Source of the DNA: Malania oleifera
Taxonomy: Eukaryota > Streptophyta > Magnoliopsida > Santalales > Ximeniaceae
DNA: 64,000 nt
Assembly (NCBI RefSeq): GCF_029873635.1
Contig: NC_080426.1
Coordinates: forward strand, 55,256,093-55,320,092
Direction of reading: 5' to 3'
In this document: positions 35,307 to 47,249 of the stretch, piece by piece
Layout of the letters: the number at the start of each line of letters is the position of its first letter
Numbering within the stretch: position 1 is the first letter of the stretch
Position numbers and translations under genes: made by a program
The notes under the pieces: generated by a model
Told to the model about the DNA's origin: nothing
Database searches by the model: none
Seen by the model: only the letters and a program-made list of their open reading frames with translations

Positions 35307-36680
35307 TCATCTATTCGTTTCTGATGAAGTACCGCTATCATCATCCGAGGTCAAACCACCAACAACTGTGGTTCCCATTAACTGATATAGCCCATGAGAC
35401 TCCTTCCCAGTGAATATCTTTGAGTCGTATCGTGTCACCTCCATAGCTCCACCTGCGACAGAGATTTGACAGCCCTTAGAATCCAATCGACTAAGGGAGA
35501 TCAAATTTCTTCACATCATTGGTACAAAGCTTACATCATCCAAAATACGGATTGCTCTAACAGGCGTCTTCAGCTTCACAGATCCAATCCCTCTGACATC
35601 GCATGAAGACCCATCACCGAGTGATACCGTACGGTGAACCTCTTTGAAAGAATGGAAAAATTCTTTCTTAAAACAAACATGAACTGAACTCCCAGAGTCC
35701 AAAATCCATCCATCATCGTTTGGACTGCCATGAGCATTCATGTTCTTCTTCATCAATTTTCGGCACTCTCTCTTCATATAGCCGTGCCTTTTGCAGTATC
35801 GACACTGCACGTTTCTTCGACTGATTTGTTGTCGTGAGCTGCTCACCGTTACAAGGGCCTCATCATTGGCATACCATGAGACATTCTCCGATACATTGAT
35901 ACCGTCTCGTATCTTCTTTTCTTCTTCGTATCGTTTTCTATCTTCACAGTCCCTCTTGAAGTGTCCCTTTTTATCACACCAGTAACATACGACTTCGCTC
36001 GTATCTCGTCCTCTTGATTTTGAACGCCATTGCTTACCTCCAAACTTTCGATCTTTGCTTCTTCCTTGTCTCTCACTATTAGCTACCAAAGCTTGCTCTT
36101 GAGACGTCACAATCAGCTTTCTTAACGTCTCAGAATCTTGAAGTGAAGCCATTACATCATCCAACTTCAAGGTTTCCTTCCCTACGAGCAATGCAGTTAC
36201 CAGTCCATCAAATGAAGCTGGTAGAGACGACAAAAGTAGAATTGCCTTATCTTCTTCATCAATCTTTACTCCGAGGCTCAACAACTGGGTCAAAATCTTG
36301 TTATAATCATTTATGTGATCAAAAAGGCTGCTTCCCTCGTTCATTCAAAGTTGATACAATTTCTTCTTCAGAAACAATTTATTGGTAAGGGATTTCGCCA
36401 TATAGCTTTGCTCCAATTTCTTCTAGAGCTCCATTGGTGAGGTTTCGTCTAACACCGAATACTTAACTTCATTTGCCAAACACAATCGGATTGTGCTGAC
36501 CGTCTTCATCTCTAATTCGGTCCAATCATCATCTTTGAAATTATCTGGCTTCTTCCCGATCAACGGCTTGATCAAGCCTTGTTGAACCAAAATGTCCTTC
36601 ACCGTGCTCTGCCATAAACTGAAGTTGTTCCGCCCATCGAACTTCTCCACCTCAAACATTGAAGTGCCAATACCTACCAT
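35307..36680 (-). pseudogene. Copia C gag and partial protease, three internal stops
   Basis: A single minus-strand frame starts at ATG 36680 (MVGIGTSMFEVEKFDGRNNF), a copia gag opening. It is interrupted by TAG at 36425-36423, TGA at 36347-36345 and TGA at 35513-35511. The middle part has two CCHC knuckles, CYWCDKKGHFKRDC and CRYCKRHGYMKREC, then protease DSGSSVHVC. The last part (35504-35307) reaches only the protease/pre-integrase joint (GGAMEVTRYDSKIFTGKES...). Pol then ends, with the purine tract about 140 bp further on. Two knuckles are less common than one in copia gag. Confidence 0.9.
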
Positions 36681-37443
36681 TTTGCTCCAAATCTCAATAA
36701 ACAGACACCGCCAATGGCTCCGAAACGGCCGAAAACCTTAGAAATGGTTCAGGCCGCTCGAAAAACCGACCCAAAATGGCTCCGAAAAGTCCGGTCAAAC
36801 TTTAGGTCAAATTGGACAAGAAAAAGTCAACTATCCGTTAACTTTAACGGAATATTCCTCCATTAACGGAATATTCGTAACGGCTTTAACGGCCACCAAC
36901 GCCGTTACTGACGCCGTCTGCTGACGTGGCGCGTGGTCCCCACCTGCTGAAGTGGGATGGGACCCACCTCCTGTGCGGTCCCTTGCTGACGTGGACTGGG
37001 ACCAACTGCTGATGTGGCACTGGCCCCCGCTGACGTGGCTGCTGCCTGTGCAGCTGACTCAGCGCTGACGTGGCGTGCTGACTCGGCCTGACACTTGCTG
37101 ACGCGGCGCTGACTCAGAGTTACGTGGCCACTGACGTCAGCATCGTCTACCTTCGAATGTGCGCCGGATGTTCGCCGGCGCGTGGGCGCACGTGAACCTA
37201 CTTCCCGATGAGTTGCCGGTGCGTAAGAGCGCGTGCGTGCGTGTGGCAACACGGTCCTTCCGCCGGTGGCGCGTGGGAGCACGTGCGTCTTCTTCCTAGC
37301 TCTGTTTGAGTTGCGGTTACCGCTGTTCGCTTCGTCTTGACGAGAGGAATGTTGTAGTGGTCTCAAAATCGAGTTTTGAGCTACTGGGCAGAGGCTCAAA
37401 TCTGGGAATTTTGCTTCGATCCAACGATTTTGCTCCAACCTCT
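36681..37443 (-). other. GC-rich leader of copia C with TGACGTGG repeats
   Basis: Between 36900 and 37140 the words CTGACGTGG, CTGATGTGG, CTGACGCGG and CTGACTCAG recur about nine times (plus-strand reading). TGACGT is the core bound by plant bZIP/TGA factors. The 200-codon frame here follows base composition and has no domain. Confidence 0.7.
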
Positions 37444-37456
37444 CTCTGATACCATT

Positions 37457-37949
37457 TGTTGTGAAATGATCGACCAAGCAACAATCATACAAGCAAAATT
37501 TTAGCAACCAAAAATGAAACCAGATTTACGTGGTTCGGTCCACTGTGACCTACGTCCACGGGAGAGCTCAAATCCACTAAAAATATGGGGAGATTTACAC
37601 AAGGAGAAGGAGGAGGCTACTGCCCTCAACTCCTCTCTCACTCTCACAAGGATTTACTCTTCCTTACACACAGCCCTCTGCACACACAACTCTCTGCACT
37701 CTGCACCTCACAACAAAGCACCACACAGTTACACTTCTGCAACTCACCACACACACTGCTGCAATTCACTACTACATCCACACACACATACATTACATAT
37801 ATATACACAAGGTGAGGGGGAAGAAGTCAAACAAAGGCTGCTGCAAAGTCACAATAGGTGAGCAGATTTGGTGGCCGTCCATCTCCAGTTCAACATTTCC
37901 TGCTAGGTGGTGCGGCTGTTGATACCCATACGAGCCACACATCCTAACA
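37457..37949 (-). repeat. 5' LTR of copia C
   Basis: Same length as its partner, eight or so substitutions, ends intact. Confidence 0.93.
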
Positions 37950-37954
37950 AGGGA

Positions 37955-39018
37955 TATAGTCTTACTTACTGTTACTGAAATACGAATATATGAGTTTCCC
38001 ATAAGGGATGGATCACAGTGTGTTTAAATGCAAATACACTCTGGTTTTTCTTTTCTTTTCTTTTTTCTTTCATTTCTCACTCTTTCTCTCTAGAAAAAAA
38101 CTGAAATATCCAGTAGTCAAATAAGTGCTGCCTTTTGGATTATATTTCATTCGTGTCTATAGATTTGCCTCCTACAATATATAGGGAGGGGGGGTGAAGT
38201 TTTAAGTACGATTTTATTCAGCTGAAGTGTTATGAGCCAATTGGAAAGCAAAGGAAAGCCTCGATTATAATATTTTGACGGATTTGGAAAGTTGCCTTTG
38301 TCTAGTGGGTTCAGTTTCATCCCTTAAAATTTCAATAAAAAGGATGAAGTTGTTGGCTTTTTGAAAATTTCAATTTTCATTACCCTGTAGCAATAAGGTT
38401 GTAATAGATGTAATGAAATTTCCAAAGCTGAGACCAATGGACCAATCGAAGGAAAAAGCACGATAGAGAGAGACAACCAAAGAGCGAGGAGGTGGTTGAT
38501 GCTAAAGAGGACCCAATAATAGAGAAAAGGAGGGAGCACCAGTCAATGGCTTTGAGCGAAGGCCCGACGTCAGGACCGGGACGCCGGAGCTGCTTTGGTA
38601 GCGATGGTTGTTGAGGCGGAATAAGATTTTGCAGCGGTTGCGTGGAGGCCTCTACGGCTTAGCCATTGTCGCGTGAGAGTACAAATCGAATTTCGAAACC
38701 TCCCCTGAATTACCCGATCTGGGAGCCGGAAGCTAAAGCATGGAGACGCGAAGGGTTAAAAAATATTGGGTGGCAGAGGACCATGTCAGCATCCTTACTG
38801 GTGGTCTTTACCATTTATGAATGGACACGTGTTCGCGTAGGCCATCAAGACTAACCAGCTGGCAGCTGTTGAAGGGGAATAGCCGATCGCCGTCGTCCAG
38901 GGAAGACTGAAGAGTCGATCGGCAGTGGCGGCAAATCGGGCGACGGTGGCATCGTCGAGCAGAGATAATTTGCTGTTGCAGCAGCAGGATGGTCTATAGA
39001 GCGCCGTTCTACATTGCA
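37955..39018. other. Intergenic between copia C and copia D
   Basis: The right half (38540-39018) is unusually GC-rich and open in short frames on both strands (for example 38666-38854 plus, 39019-38795 minus), which might be a decayed or first exon. No domain is recognisable. Reading across the copia D insertion into 48237 does not extend a convincing frame. Confidence 0.5.
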
Positions 39019-39023
39019 AAAGA

Positions 39024-39054
39024 TGAAGAAATTCCTATACATAAATATTATAGA

Positions 39055-39086
<32 letters not shown>

Positions 39087-39465
39087 TATATATTAGCTAC
39101 TATTATGGGTGTAGCTATAAGGGCATGTTATACATCAAGTTAAGTTTTAAGAGGTTAGTTACATGGTGGTGTTAGCTGTAAAGAAAAGATAAGAAGAAAG
39201 GAATTATCCTCTCTCTGCCTCTACTTCTCTAATCATCAGGAGATCTCATAGATCTGGTAAAGGAAGGAAAGAGAAAGAGGAGAAGTGGGAGAAACAATTT
39301 CTTCGGATTCTCCGAGTGTTCTTTTCGATAGGTTCGATATGGCCGATTCCGGTATGTCAAGTTTACAGTTTATGATTTATTCATTTTCCACATAAAGTAA
39401 TTGATGTGAAGTTCATGATAATTGAAGATCCTTGGCTGCAATATATTTATGAAAATTTTCTTACA
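39024..39465 (+). repeat. 5' LTR of copia D
   Basis: 442 bp with an interrupted AT microsatellite at 39057-39095 that differs in length from the partner LTR. Confidence 0.92.
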
Positions 39466-39467
39466 CG

Positions 39468-39480
39468 TGGTATCAGAGCC
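39468..39480 (+). promoter_or_regulatory. Primer binding site of copia D
   Basis: TGGTATCAGAGCC, complementary to the 3' end of initiator methionine tRNA, two bases after the LTR. It is complete. Confidence 0.93.
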
Positions 39481-39944
39481 AAGTTTGAAATTATCATGAT
39501 CTTCCTTTCATGATATAGATCGTTTCTTTTAACCCCTTACAATCTTATTATGGGTTCGTGTGAAAATTTGTGTTCATGATATTTTCTGGAATCGAACTGA
39601 AGAATTCATATGATAAATGATTCCTGAAAATATATGTGATATTTGATGGATTTATGGGGTTTTTTGTTGGTTTGAAAATTTTCTTACATGTGGATCGTTG
39701 ACAATTTTCCCCTAATAATATGCATGCGAATAATTTTATTAATAATGTAACACTCACATGTTATACATGCATAAGTTAGAGAATTTTACATGAAAGTAAG
39801 TTAGTAAAATTCTTATATTGGGGAATTGATTATCAGTTGTATATTATGGATTGGTATTTTGAAATGAACTCTAAGATGAATATGAAACATGGCATAGATA
39901 AAAAAAAAAAAACTAATTGCAGTTTTCATTGTACCGTGAAGTTT

Positions 39945-40170
39945 TTGAATATATGGGCTGCCAGTTTTTAAATGTATCGGCTGCCATTTTTTGAATATAT
40001 GGGCTACCAGTTTTTAAATGTACAGGCTGTAGTTTTTTTTTTAATACATGGGCTACCTGTTTTTAATACATGGGCTGCGGTTTTTTAAATCATGGGCTGT
40101 CAGTGGCTATTAGTTTTTTTAATATATGAGCTGCAGTGTTTTTAATTCATGAGCTGCCAGATTTTACATA
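39945..40170 (+). repeat. Degenerate tandem repeat in copia D leader
   Basis: A unit close to TTTTTGAATATATGGGCTGCC, around 25 bp, is repeated about eight to nine times with drift, between the primer site and gag. Confidence 0.8.
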
Positions 40171-40542
40171 AAATAAAATAAAATAAAATATTAATCCAAG
40201 AAAAATTGTCATTGTGAGAAATTAATTATTTGCTTTAAACTTGGATTAATTTTGCTGAGTATGGAGTCAATCAATGTTTATATTACGATTAGCTTGTTAT
40301 CACCAAAGTGATTTCGTTAAGAAAAATTAAAAACATTGTATTAAGATATAATCTTGCAAAAATTATTACAGAATGATTATTTGAATATTATGGCTGGCCC
40401 AAAGGTGCACCAACTTTCAAATAGTCATTGATTTAATTAGGATTAGTATATTGCATAAGTTGATCCAAAGATTGAACGCAATTTACTAATGAAATGTTCT
40501 AAACTCAAAGTATTAATGTAGTGAGCATTTTGTGTTATTGAA

Positions 40543-41473
40543 GTGTCTGTTTTTATTTCATTACATTCATTAACTTCTTCTGTTCCAATCTTTAATGGGA
40601 CAAATTTCTCTAAATGGAATGAACAAATTCAGTTTCACCTTGGTGTTCTGGATCTGGACTTAGCTCTGCGAATGGATAAACCGGCTGCTATTACTGAAAC
40701 CAGCAGTTCAGAACAGCAAGCTTTGTATAAGTCATGAGAAAGGTCAAACTGATTAAGTATGATGTTTATGCGAATGTGTATAGCAAATAATATTAAATCA
40801 ACACTCCCTCAACTAGACAATGCAAAGGAATATCTTAAGGCAGTGGAAGATAGATTTCGTTTAGCTGATAAGTCCCTTGCAGGAAGGTTGATGGCTTAAA
40901 TAAACCACAATGAAATTTGATGGCAGCAAAGGAATGAATGAACATGTTCTATAAATGTCTAATCTGGCTGCTAGACTTAATACTTTAGGAATGAATGTTA
41001 ATGAAAACTTCCTTGTTCAATTTATTTTGAACTCTTTGCCTCCTCAGTACGGGCCTTTTCAGATTCACTATAACACAATTAAAGAAAAATGGAATGTGAA
41101 TGAATTAGCAAGCATGTTAGTTCAAGAAGAGGCAAGACTCAAACAACAGGGACAACATTCAGTAAATGTCATGAGTCACGCAGCTGGAAGTAAAGGAAAG
41201 AAAATAAAGAAAGGTTTAAAGAAAGATCCATTGAAGGTGGCGAGTACTTCGTATGGTGGTGAGGCTCGTAGGAAGGAACATTATGGTCCCAAGTGTTACT
41301 TTTGTCGTGGCTATGGGCATTTAAAGAAAAATTACCCGAAACGTAAAGCATGGTTCGAAAAGAAAAGTAAGCCTTTAGCTTATATATGTTTCGAATCAAA
41401 CATGACACAAGTTCCTTCTAACACTTGGTGGATTGACTCTGGTTCTACTGTTCATGTTTCCAATTCGATGTAG
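40543..41473 (+). pseudogene. Copia D gag and protease start
   Basis: An N-terminal piece with FNGTNFSKWNEQIQFHLG (40543-40737) is in a different frame from the main part (40955-41473). The knuckle reads CYFCRGYGHLKKNYPKR, where Tyr replaces the last zinc-binding Cys. Protease WWIDSGSTVHVS follows and is cut by TAG at 41471-41473. The frame break lies between 40738 and 40955. Confidence 0.88.
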
Positions 41474-42748
41474 GGATACCTTACAATCCAGAGCGTAAAG
41501 GAAAATGAAGACATGATAGTCTTGGGGAATGGAAATCAAGTGCCAGTTATGGGTGTTGGAACGGTTCGGTTGTATCTTGAATCGGGTCATTGTTTAGACC
41601 TGTTTGATACTTTGTACGTTCCAAATATTTCTAGGAACTTAATTTCCACGTTTAGATTAGATAATGACGGTTATGGTTTGTATTTTGAACATAAAGGTTT
41701 CCATATTATGAAAGGTGACTTATGCGTTGGCTCTAGTATTTTGTATGAGGGGTTGTATAAATTTAATCTTAATGAAAAGTTTGCTGAAACACTCCTCACT
41801 CTACATCATAATATTGGAACTAAACATAGTAGAATAAACGAGAATTCCTCTTTCTTGTGGCTTAAAAGATTGGGTCATATATCCAGGGAAATAATAAAGA
41901 GATTGGTAAAGGATGGGGTTCTCACGAACCTTGATTTTACTGATTTCGATGTATATATTAATTGCATTAAAGGAAAACAAACTAAACATACAAAGAAAGG
42001 AGCCACAAGAAGTAAGAATCTACTAGAAATTGTTTATACTGATGTATGTAGGCCTTTTGACTCACCATCTTTAGGTGGAGAAAAGTATTTTATCACCTTT
42101 ATTGATGATTTTTCATGATATGGCTATATCTATTTGTTGCATGAAAAGTCTCAAGCAATAGATGTTTTAAAGGCATATGTTGCTGAAGTGGAGCGACAAT
42201 TAGATAGGAAAGTGAAAATCATTAGATCTGACAGAGGTGGTAAGTATTATGGTAGGTATGATGGCATCAAAAAATGTCTAGGACCATTTGCTAAATTCCT
42301 AGAACAACATGGTATTTGTGCTCAATACATAATGTCTAGTACGCCTCAGCAGAATGGTGTGGCTGAAAGGTGGAATCATACTCTTATAGAAATGGTTAGG
42401 AGTATGTTGAGTAATTCCTCAGTACCCATTTCATTATGGATGGACGCCCTTAAAACAGCAGTGTATGTGCTTTATCGGGTTCCTAGTAAGGTAGTTCAGA
42501 AAACTCTTTTTGAACTGTGGACGGGAAGGAAATCGAGTTTAAGGCACTTTCATGTTTGGGGTTGTCCAGCACAGATTAGAGTTTATAATCCAAATGAAAG
42601 GAAATTGGATTCAAGGACTGTGAGTGGGTATTTTATTGGATACCTAGAAAATTCTAAAGGGTATAGGTTTTACTGTCCTAATCATAGTATGAGAATAGTT
42701 GAATCCGGCAATGCAAAGTTCCTTGAAAATGGTGAAATTAGTAGGAAT
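41474..42748 (+). pseudogene. Copia D integrase
   Basis: Continues the gag/protease frame. Pre-integrase is around LKRLGHISREI, catalytic Asp in YTDVCRPF and in RSDRGGKY, Glu in GVAERWNH. TGA at 42116-42118 falls in the conserved FIDDFS-x-YGYIYL stretch where Arg is usual. The frame is then severed by the solo LTR at 42749. Confidence 0.9.
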
Positions 42749-43849
42749 TGTAACGACCCAAAAAATAATAATAATAAATAAATAATAAAAAATTATTAAT
42801 TCAAAAAATTATTATTATTAAGAAAATTAATTAAATTAAGAATATGAGGATTGTGGATATATATATATATAAATATATATATATAAGTATATATGTAAGT
42901 AATATGTATAAGTATATATAAGTATATATATAAGTATATGATAAGGTTAAAGAAAGGATAAAGGAAAAAAAAAAAAAAAAACTTAATGTTTAAGTTTTCT
43001 GCCGGAACAAAATAGAAGGAAAGAAAGAGAAAAAAATTCACGCGCACAGAATAGAATAAGAAGGAAAAAAAGAGAGAGAAAGAGAAAGAAAAATTACATA
43101 TATTCTCTCTCTCCACTCCTCTACTTTCTATGATTTCGCGGTCGATTCTCGTCCATTTGAAAATCCGAAGATACCACCGAACTCCATTCTTCGCCACCGA
43201 CATATCTACCAAAGTGGATTTGTCGTAGGAGTAACGTGGGCATATCTCGTGGGGTAAGCCAAATTCTCATTCTTATCTCAATTTTTCCTAAATTTTAAGC
43301 TAAATGAGTGATCGGATACCACCACGAGAATCTAGGGATGATTCTCTACAAGTCTAACGGAGTGAAATTCTAGTGGGGTTATTGTAGAAATAGTCCAAAA
43401 TTAAGATAAATGTGTTATTTAGAAATTAATTATTATTTAATTATTATAAATTAGGAAATGTTAAAATAATATTTTATTCGGGTTGATTTCATTTGAATCA
43501 GGGTTCGGGTGAGCATCGCGGGTATAAGTTTGGGAGCCTTGCAAGTGTAATTCAGGGAATCAGGTAAGGGGGAATAAAATTATATTAGTATTTTATTAAA
43601 GTGAACTAATTATTTACGAGCATACGAAATTTATTATTTATCTATATGATTTTCAGAATAGTCTGATTACTGGAAAAAAAAAATGATTATTTGGTTTAAG
43701 GTTATATTTTGGATAATTGTTTATGATATGAAATTCGTGTGACATGGGAGTAATTTTTCCTAATAAATTGAATATGAATTACTGTGATATTTGGGTTTGC
43801 ATGTGGGGGTGTTTGAAATGATTATGGCATGATGAATGAGTTGTTATGT

Positions 43850-44470
43850 TTGACTCCTGTGTGGAAATGTATTGATCTGTTGGATTACTGTGTGAAAATA
43901 TATTAATCTGTTGGATTCCTGTGTGGAAATGATTTGATGCGTCTGTGTGAACTAACTGGTGTGGTTATTCGTATGCATCTCAATATAATGTTGGCATGAT
44001 GAGGTTGTTATATTGCCTATATATAAATGATGATGTGATGTTGGCAAGTCAAGGAGCTCGTCGTATTGTTATTTATATGGGGTAGGACATTGGCAGGTCG
44101 AGGAGCTTGTTCTACTAATGTATGACGGGTAGGTCATAGGGATTGGATACTGGTGAATAATGGGGCCTGTGTGGGCCATGTTATATACCCTGTGTGGGTA
44201 GTGGTGCCTGTGTGGGCCACGTTATATCATGTGTGGATAATGGCGTCTGTGTGAGCCATGTTATATACCCTGTGTGGGTAGTGGTGCCTGTGTGGGCCAC
44301 GTTATATCTTGTGTGGATAATGGCGCCTGTGTGGGCCATGTTATGTACCCTGTGTGGTTAGTGGTACCTGTGTGGGCCACGTGTAGATAAGAAGTACGTA
44401 GGTGCTTGTGTGGGCCACGTACTGACATGTACGCAGTTGCTCTGTGTGGGCCACGTACTGAGGACATTGG
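43850..44470 (+). repeat. Minisatellite-like CTGTGTGGG repeats in the solo LTR
   Basis: CCTGTGTGGAAATG-type units (43855-43940) are followed by at least six units of about 60 bp built from GCCTGTGTGGGCCA and GTTATAT (about 44165-44400), then degenerate copies with CGTACTGA. Frames crossing it are not genes. Confidence 0.85.
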
Positions 44471-44580
44471 AAGATGAAGTATGAGATGCATGATTCCTGT
44501 GTGGATGTGTTGTGTGCATGTGAATTTAATTATAGCATAAAAATAATGGTATAGCATATTGTGAATGCATGTGTGTGCAT

Positions 44581-44880
44581 GCGGCGAGGTAAACATACCA
44601 CCGGGGGCTTACTGAGAAAGGCGAGTGCTCTGTTAGGTAGTTTCTTGGTATCAGTGCAAAGGGATGCTACTTGTATGGGCGGGTAGACATCTCGATCCTC
44701 AGAAATCTTCGCCTTTAAAATAATAAAGATGTGTGTACTGGTGGCGAGGTAATACTTCACCTAAGGGCTTACTGAGTAAGGTGAGTGCTCTGGTAGGTAG
44801 TTTTTAGTACCAGAGCAGAGCGAAGCTACTTGTATGGGTGGGTAATCTTCCCTATCCTTGGGGACTTTCGCTTGCATAAA
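44581..44880 (+). repeat. Tandem duplication of about 155 bp in the solo LTR
   Basis: Two direct copies contain GGCTTACTGAG, GCGAGTGCTCTG, TAGGTAGTTT and GCTACTTGTATGGG, at about 44581-44735 and 44741-44880. Confidence 0.85.
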
Positions 44881-45395
44881 AATTATGTACTTGGGCATAT
44901 TGAATATGTGTGTGATATTGGATGTCGGGAATGTTATTAATGGTACATTTTCTCAGTTGTTATTGATGTTATATGAGAAGCAGTTTATTTTGAGATATAA
45001 ATATTAAAACTCATTTGTTACACACTGTTATAATTTATTCCACCATTACTGAGAAGTGTCTCACCCTAGTGGATTAACAATTTTTCAGGTTCTTCTGGAG
45101 ACCGGGTTTGAAGGCCTAGGCTGGGACTGTTTGTGATAGTTTCTTTTTGGGGTATTGTGAGATATTGATATATGTATAGATATATTTGTACAGAATTACG
45201 TTTTAAATGCTGGTTGTGGATACAGATATTTGGATATTGTAGTGTTGGTTTTTGGTTGTTATATAGAACTCTGGTATTTATTTGAGGTTATTTATTCATG
45301 TGCCGCTACGTGTATGTTAATTATGGTATCAGATACAGGTGATTGGAACACGTGGCACTCGGGCCCCACTTGGCGGGTCGGGGCGTCACAGGAGT

Positions 45396-47249
45396 GATAT
45401 ATCACAAAATGTGGTCATTAAAGAAATTCAGGTTCCTATACCGATATCTAGACCTTTAATAGACATTGTTATTCCTTTAGTTGTTGAAAGGTATGATAAC
45501 ACTGAACAACAGTCTAATGATGTATCACTTGGTAATGAAAATGTCACCATCGAGCCAATTGCAGAACAATCACAAGAAATAGCATTAAAGAGATCTCAAA
45601 GAATAAGGAAACCAGCTATTTCTGATGATTATTCAGTATATTTGTAAGAGGCTGATTATGATTTAGGAACTAGTAAGGATCCGGTTACGTTTTCACAAGC
45701 CATTGAAAGTGATGACTCTGAAAAGTGGATCAATGTCATAAATGATGAGTTGAAATCTATGGAACAGAATAAAGTCTGGGACATCGTTGATTTGCCTGAA
45801 GGGTTTAAAACAGTTGGCTGTAAATGGGTCTTTAAGACCAAACATGACTGTAATGGCAACATTGAATGATATAAAGCTAAACTTGTAGCAAAGGGTTTCA
45901 CTCAAAGGGAAGGTGTTGATTATAAAGAGACGTTTTCTCCTGTGTCTAAAAAGGACTCTCTTAGAATCATTATGGCTTTGGTGGCTCATTTTGATTTAGA
46001 GTTACACCAAATGGATGTGAAAACTGCTTTTTTAAATGGGAATTTAGATGAAGAGGTATATATGCATCTTCCTGAAGGTTTAATGATTAAAGGAAAAGAA
46101 CACATGGTTTGCAAATTAAAGAAATCAATGTATGGACTTAAACAAGCTTCCAGGCAATGGTATTTTAAATTTCATGATACCATCACGATCTTTGGTTTTA
46201 AAGAAAACACTGTTGATCGGTGTATATATCTAAAGGTCAGTGGGAGCAAGTTTATCTTTCTGATTCTATATGTTGATGATATTTTACTTGCCAGTAATGA
46301 TCTTGGCTTATTGAATGATACCAAGAGATTTCTTTCTATAAACTTTGAAATGAAAGATATGGGTGAGGCAACTTATGTGATTGGAATTGAAATATTCCAG
46401 GACAGATCACTTGGACTGTTAGGGTTGTCTCCGAAAGGATATATTAATAAAGTTCTATAAAGATTTCATATGGCTGATTGTAAACCAACTCCTGCTCCTA
46501 TTTGTAAAGGGGACAAGTTCAATCTAAAAGATTGTCCACAGAATGAATTCGAAAAGAAAAGTATGGAAAATATTCCTTTTGCATCTGTTGTTGGGAGTTT
46601 GATGTATGTGCAGACTTGTACGAGACCACATATTAGTTTTGCAGTTGGGATGCTCGGGAGGTACCAAAGTAATCCCGGAATGGAGCATTGGAAAGCTGCA
46701 AAGAAAGTCTTGAGGTACTTAAAAGGAACCAGACATTGTATGCTCACATATAGGAGAACGGATCAGTTGGAGGTGGTTGGCTACTATAACTTAGATTTTG
46801 CTGGATGCATTGATAGTCATAAGTCAACGTATGGCTATTTGTTCCCGTTAGCTGAAGGAGCAATATCATGGAAGACTGCCAAACAGACTATCATAGCAGC
46901 ATCTACTATGGAAGCTGAATTCGTGGCGTGCTTTGAGGCCATGATTCAGGCTTTGTGGTTGTGGAACTTTATCTTAGGACTTGGGATTGTCAACAGTATA
47001 GCCAGGCCGTTGAGAATTTATTATGATAATTCCGCAGCAATCTTTTTCTCCAAAAACGAGAAATACTCTAATGGCGCTAAGCATATGGAGTGCAAGTATT
47101 TGGCCGTTAATGAGGAAGTTTGGAAACAGGCAGTACTTATAGAACATATAAGGACTGAGCTCATGATAACAAATCCTTTAACGAAAGGATTGACACCAAA
47201 GGCATTTAAAGAACATGCTGATCACATGGGTCTTTGTTGTAATCCTTGA
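45396..47249 (+). pseudogene. Copia D reverse transcriptase and RNase H
   Basis: One frame resumes after the solo LTR and is cut by TAA at 45645-45647, TGA at 45867-45869 and TAA at 46458-46460. RT shows QMDVKTAFLNGNL and YVDD at 46269-46280. RNase H has STMEAEFVA, DNSAAIFFS and NPLTKGL. It ends at TGA 47247-47249. TGA at 45867 stands at an expected Arg and TAA at 45645 at a likely Gln, both explainable by C-to-T change. Confidence 0.92.

Larger units (their letters stand above)
34676..37949 (-). mobile_element. Copia C: gag-only LTR retrotransposon
   Basis: Target duplication AGGGA (34671-34675 and 37950-37954). LTRs are 34676-35168 and 37457-37949, 493 bp each, TGTTGTGAAATGATC...CCTAACA, with about eight differences. 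The primer site CTCTGATACCA (37444-37454, plus strand) is two bases inside the right LTR. The internal 2.3 kb holds a GC-rich leader, gag and the start of protease. Integrase, reverse transcriptase and RNase H are missing. The layout resembles the TR-GAG class of non-autonomous elements. Confidence 0.94.
42749..45390 (+). mobile_element. Gypsy-type solo LTR, 2642 bp, inside copia D
   Basis: The ends are TGTAACGACCC...GGGGCGTCACA, an 11-bp inverted terminus with two mismatches. The flanks GGAAT (42744-42748) and GGAGT (45391-45395) are a one-mismatch target duplication. Removing the insert and one flank restores the copia frame at this point. Length and end sequence suit Ty3/gypsy LTRs. Orientation is inferred from a CACTGAG/TTTTTCAGGTTCTTCTGG-like 3' region near 45050-45100. 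No internal domain is left. Confidence 0.85.

Noticed and set aside
36905..37507. 200-codon minus-strand frame
   Set aside because: Covers the GC-rich leader and the start of the LTR of copia C; no domain.
38666..39042. Possible exon in GC-rich DNA before copia D
   Set aside because: Short frames on both strands, no domain, and no extension across the insertion site.
44165..44400. Regular repeats resembling a CRISPR array
   Set aside because: Repeat units are directly abutting and drifting, without unique spacers, in plant DNA inside an LTR.
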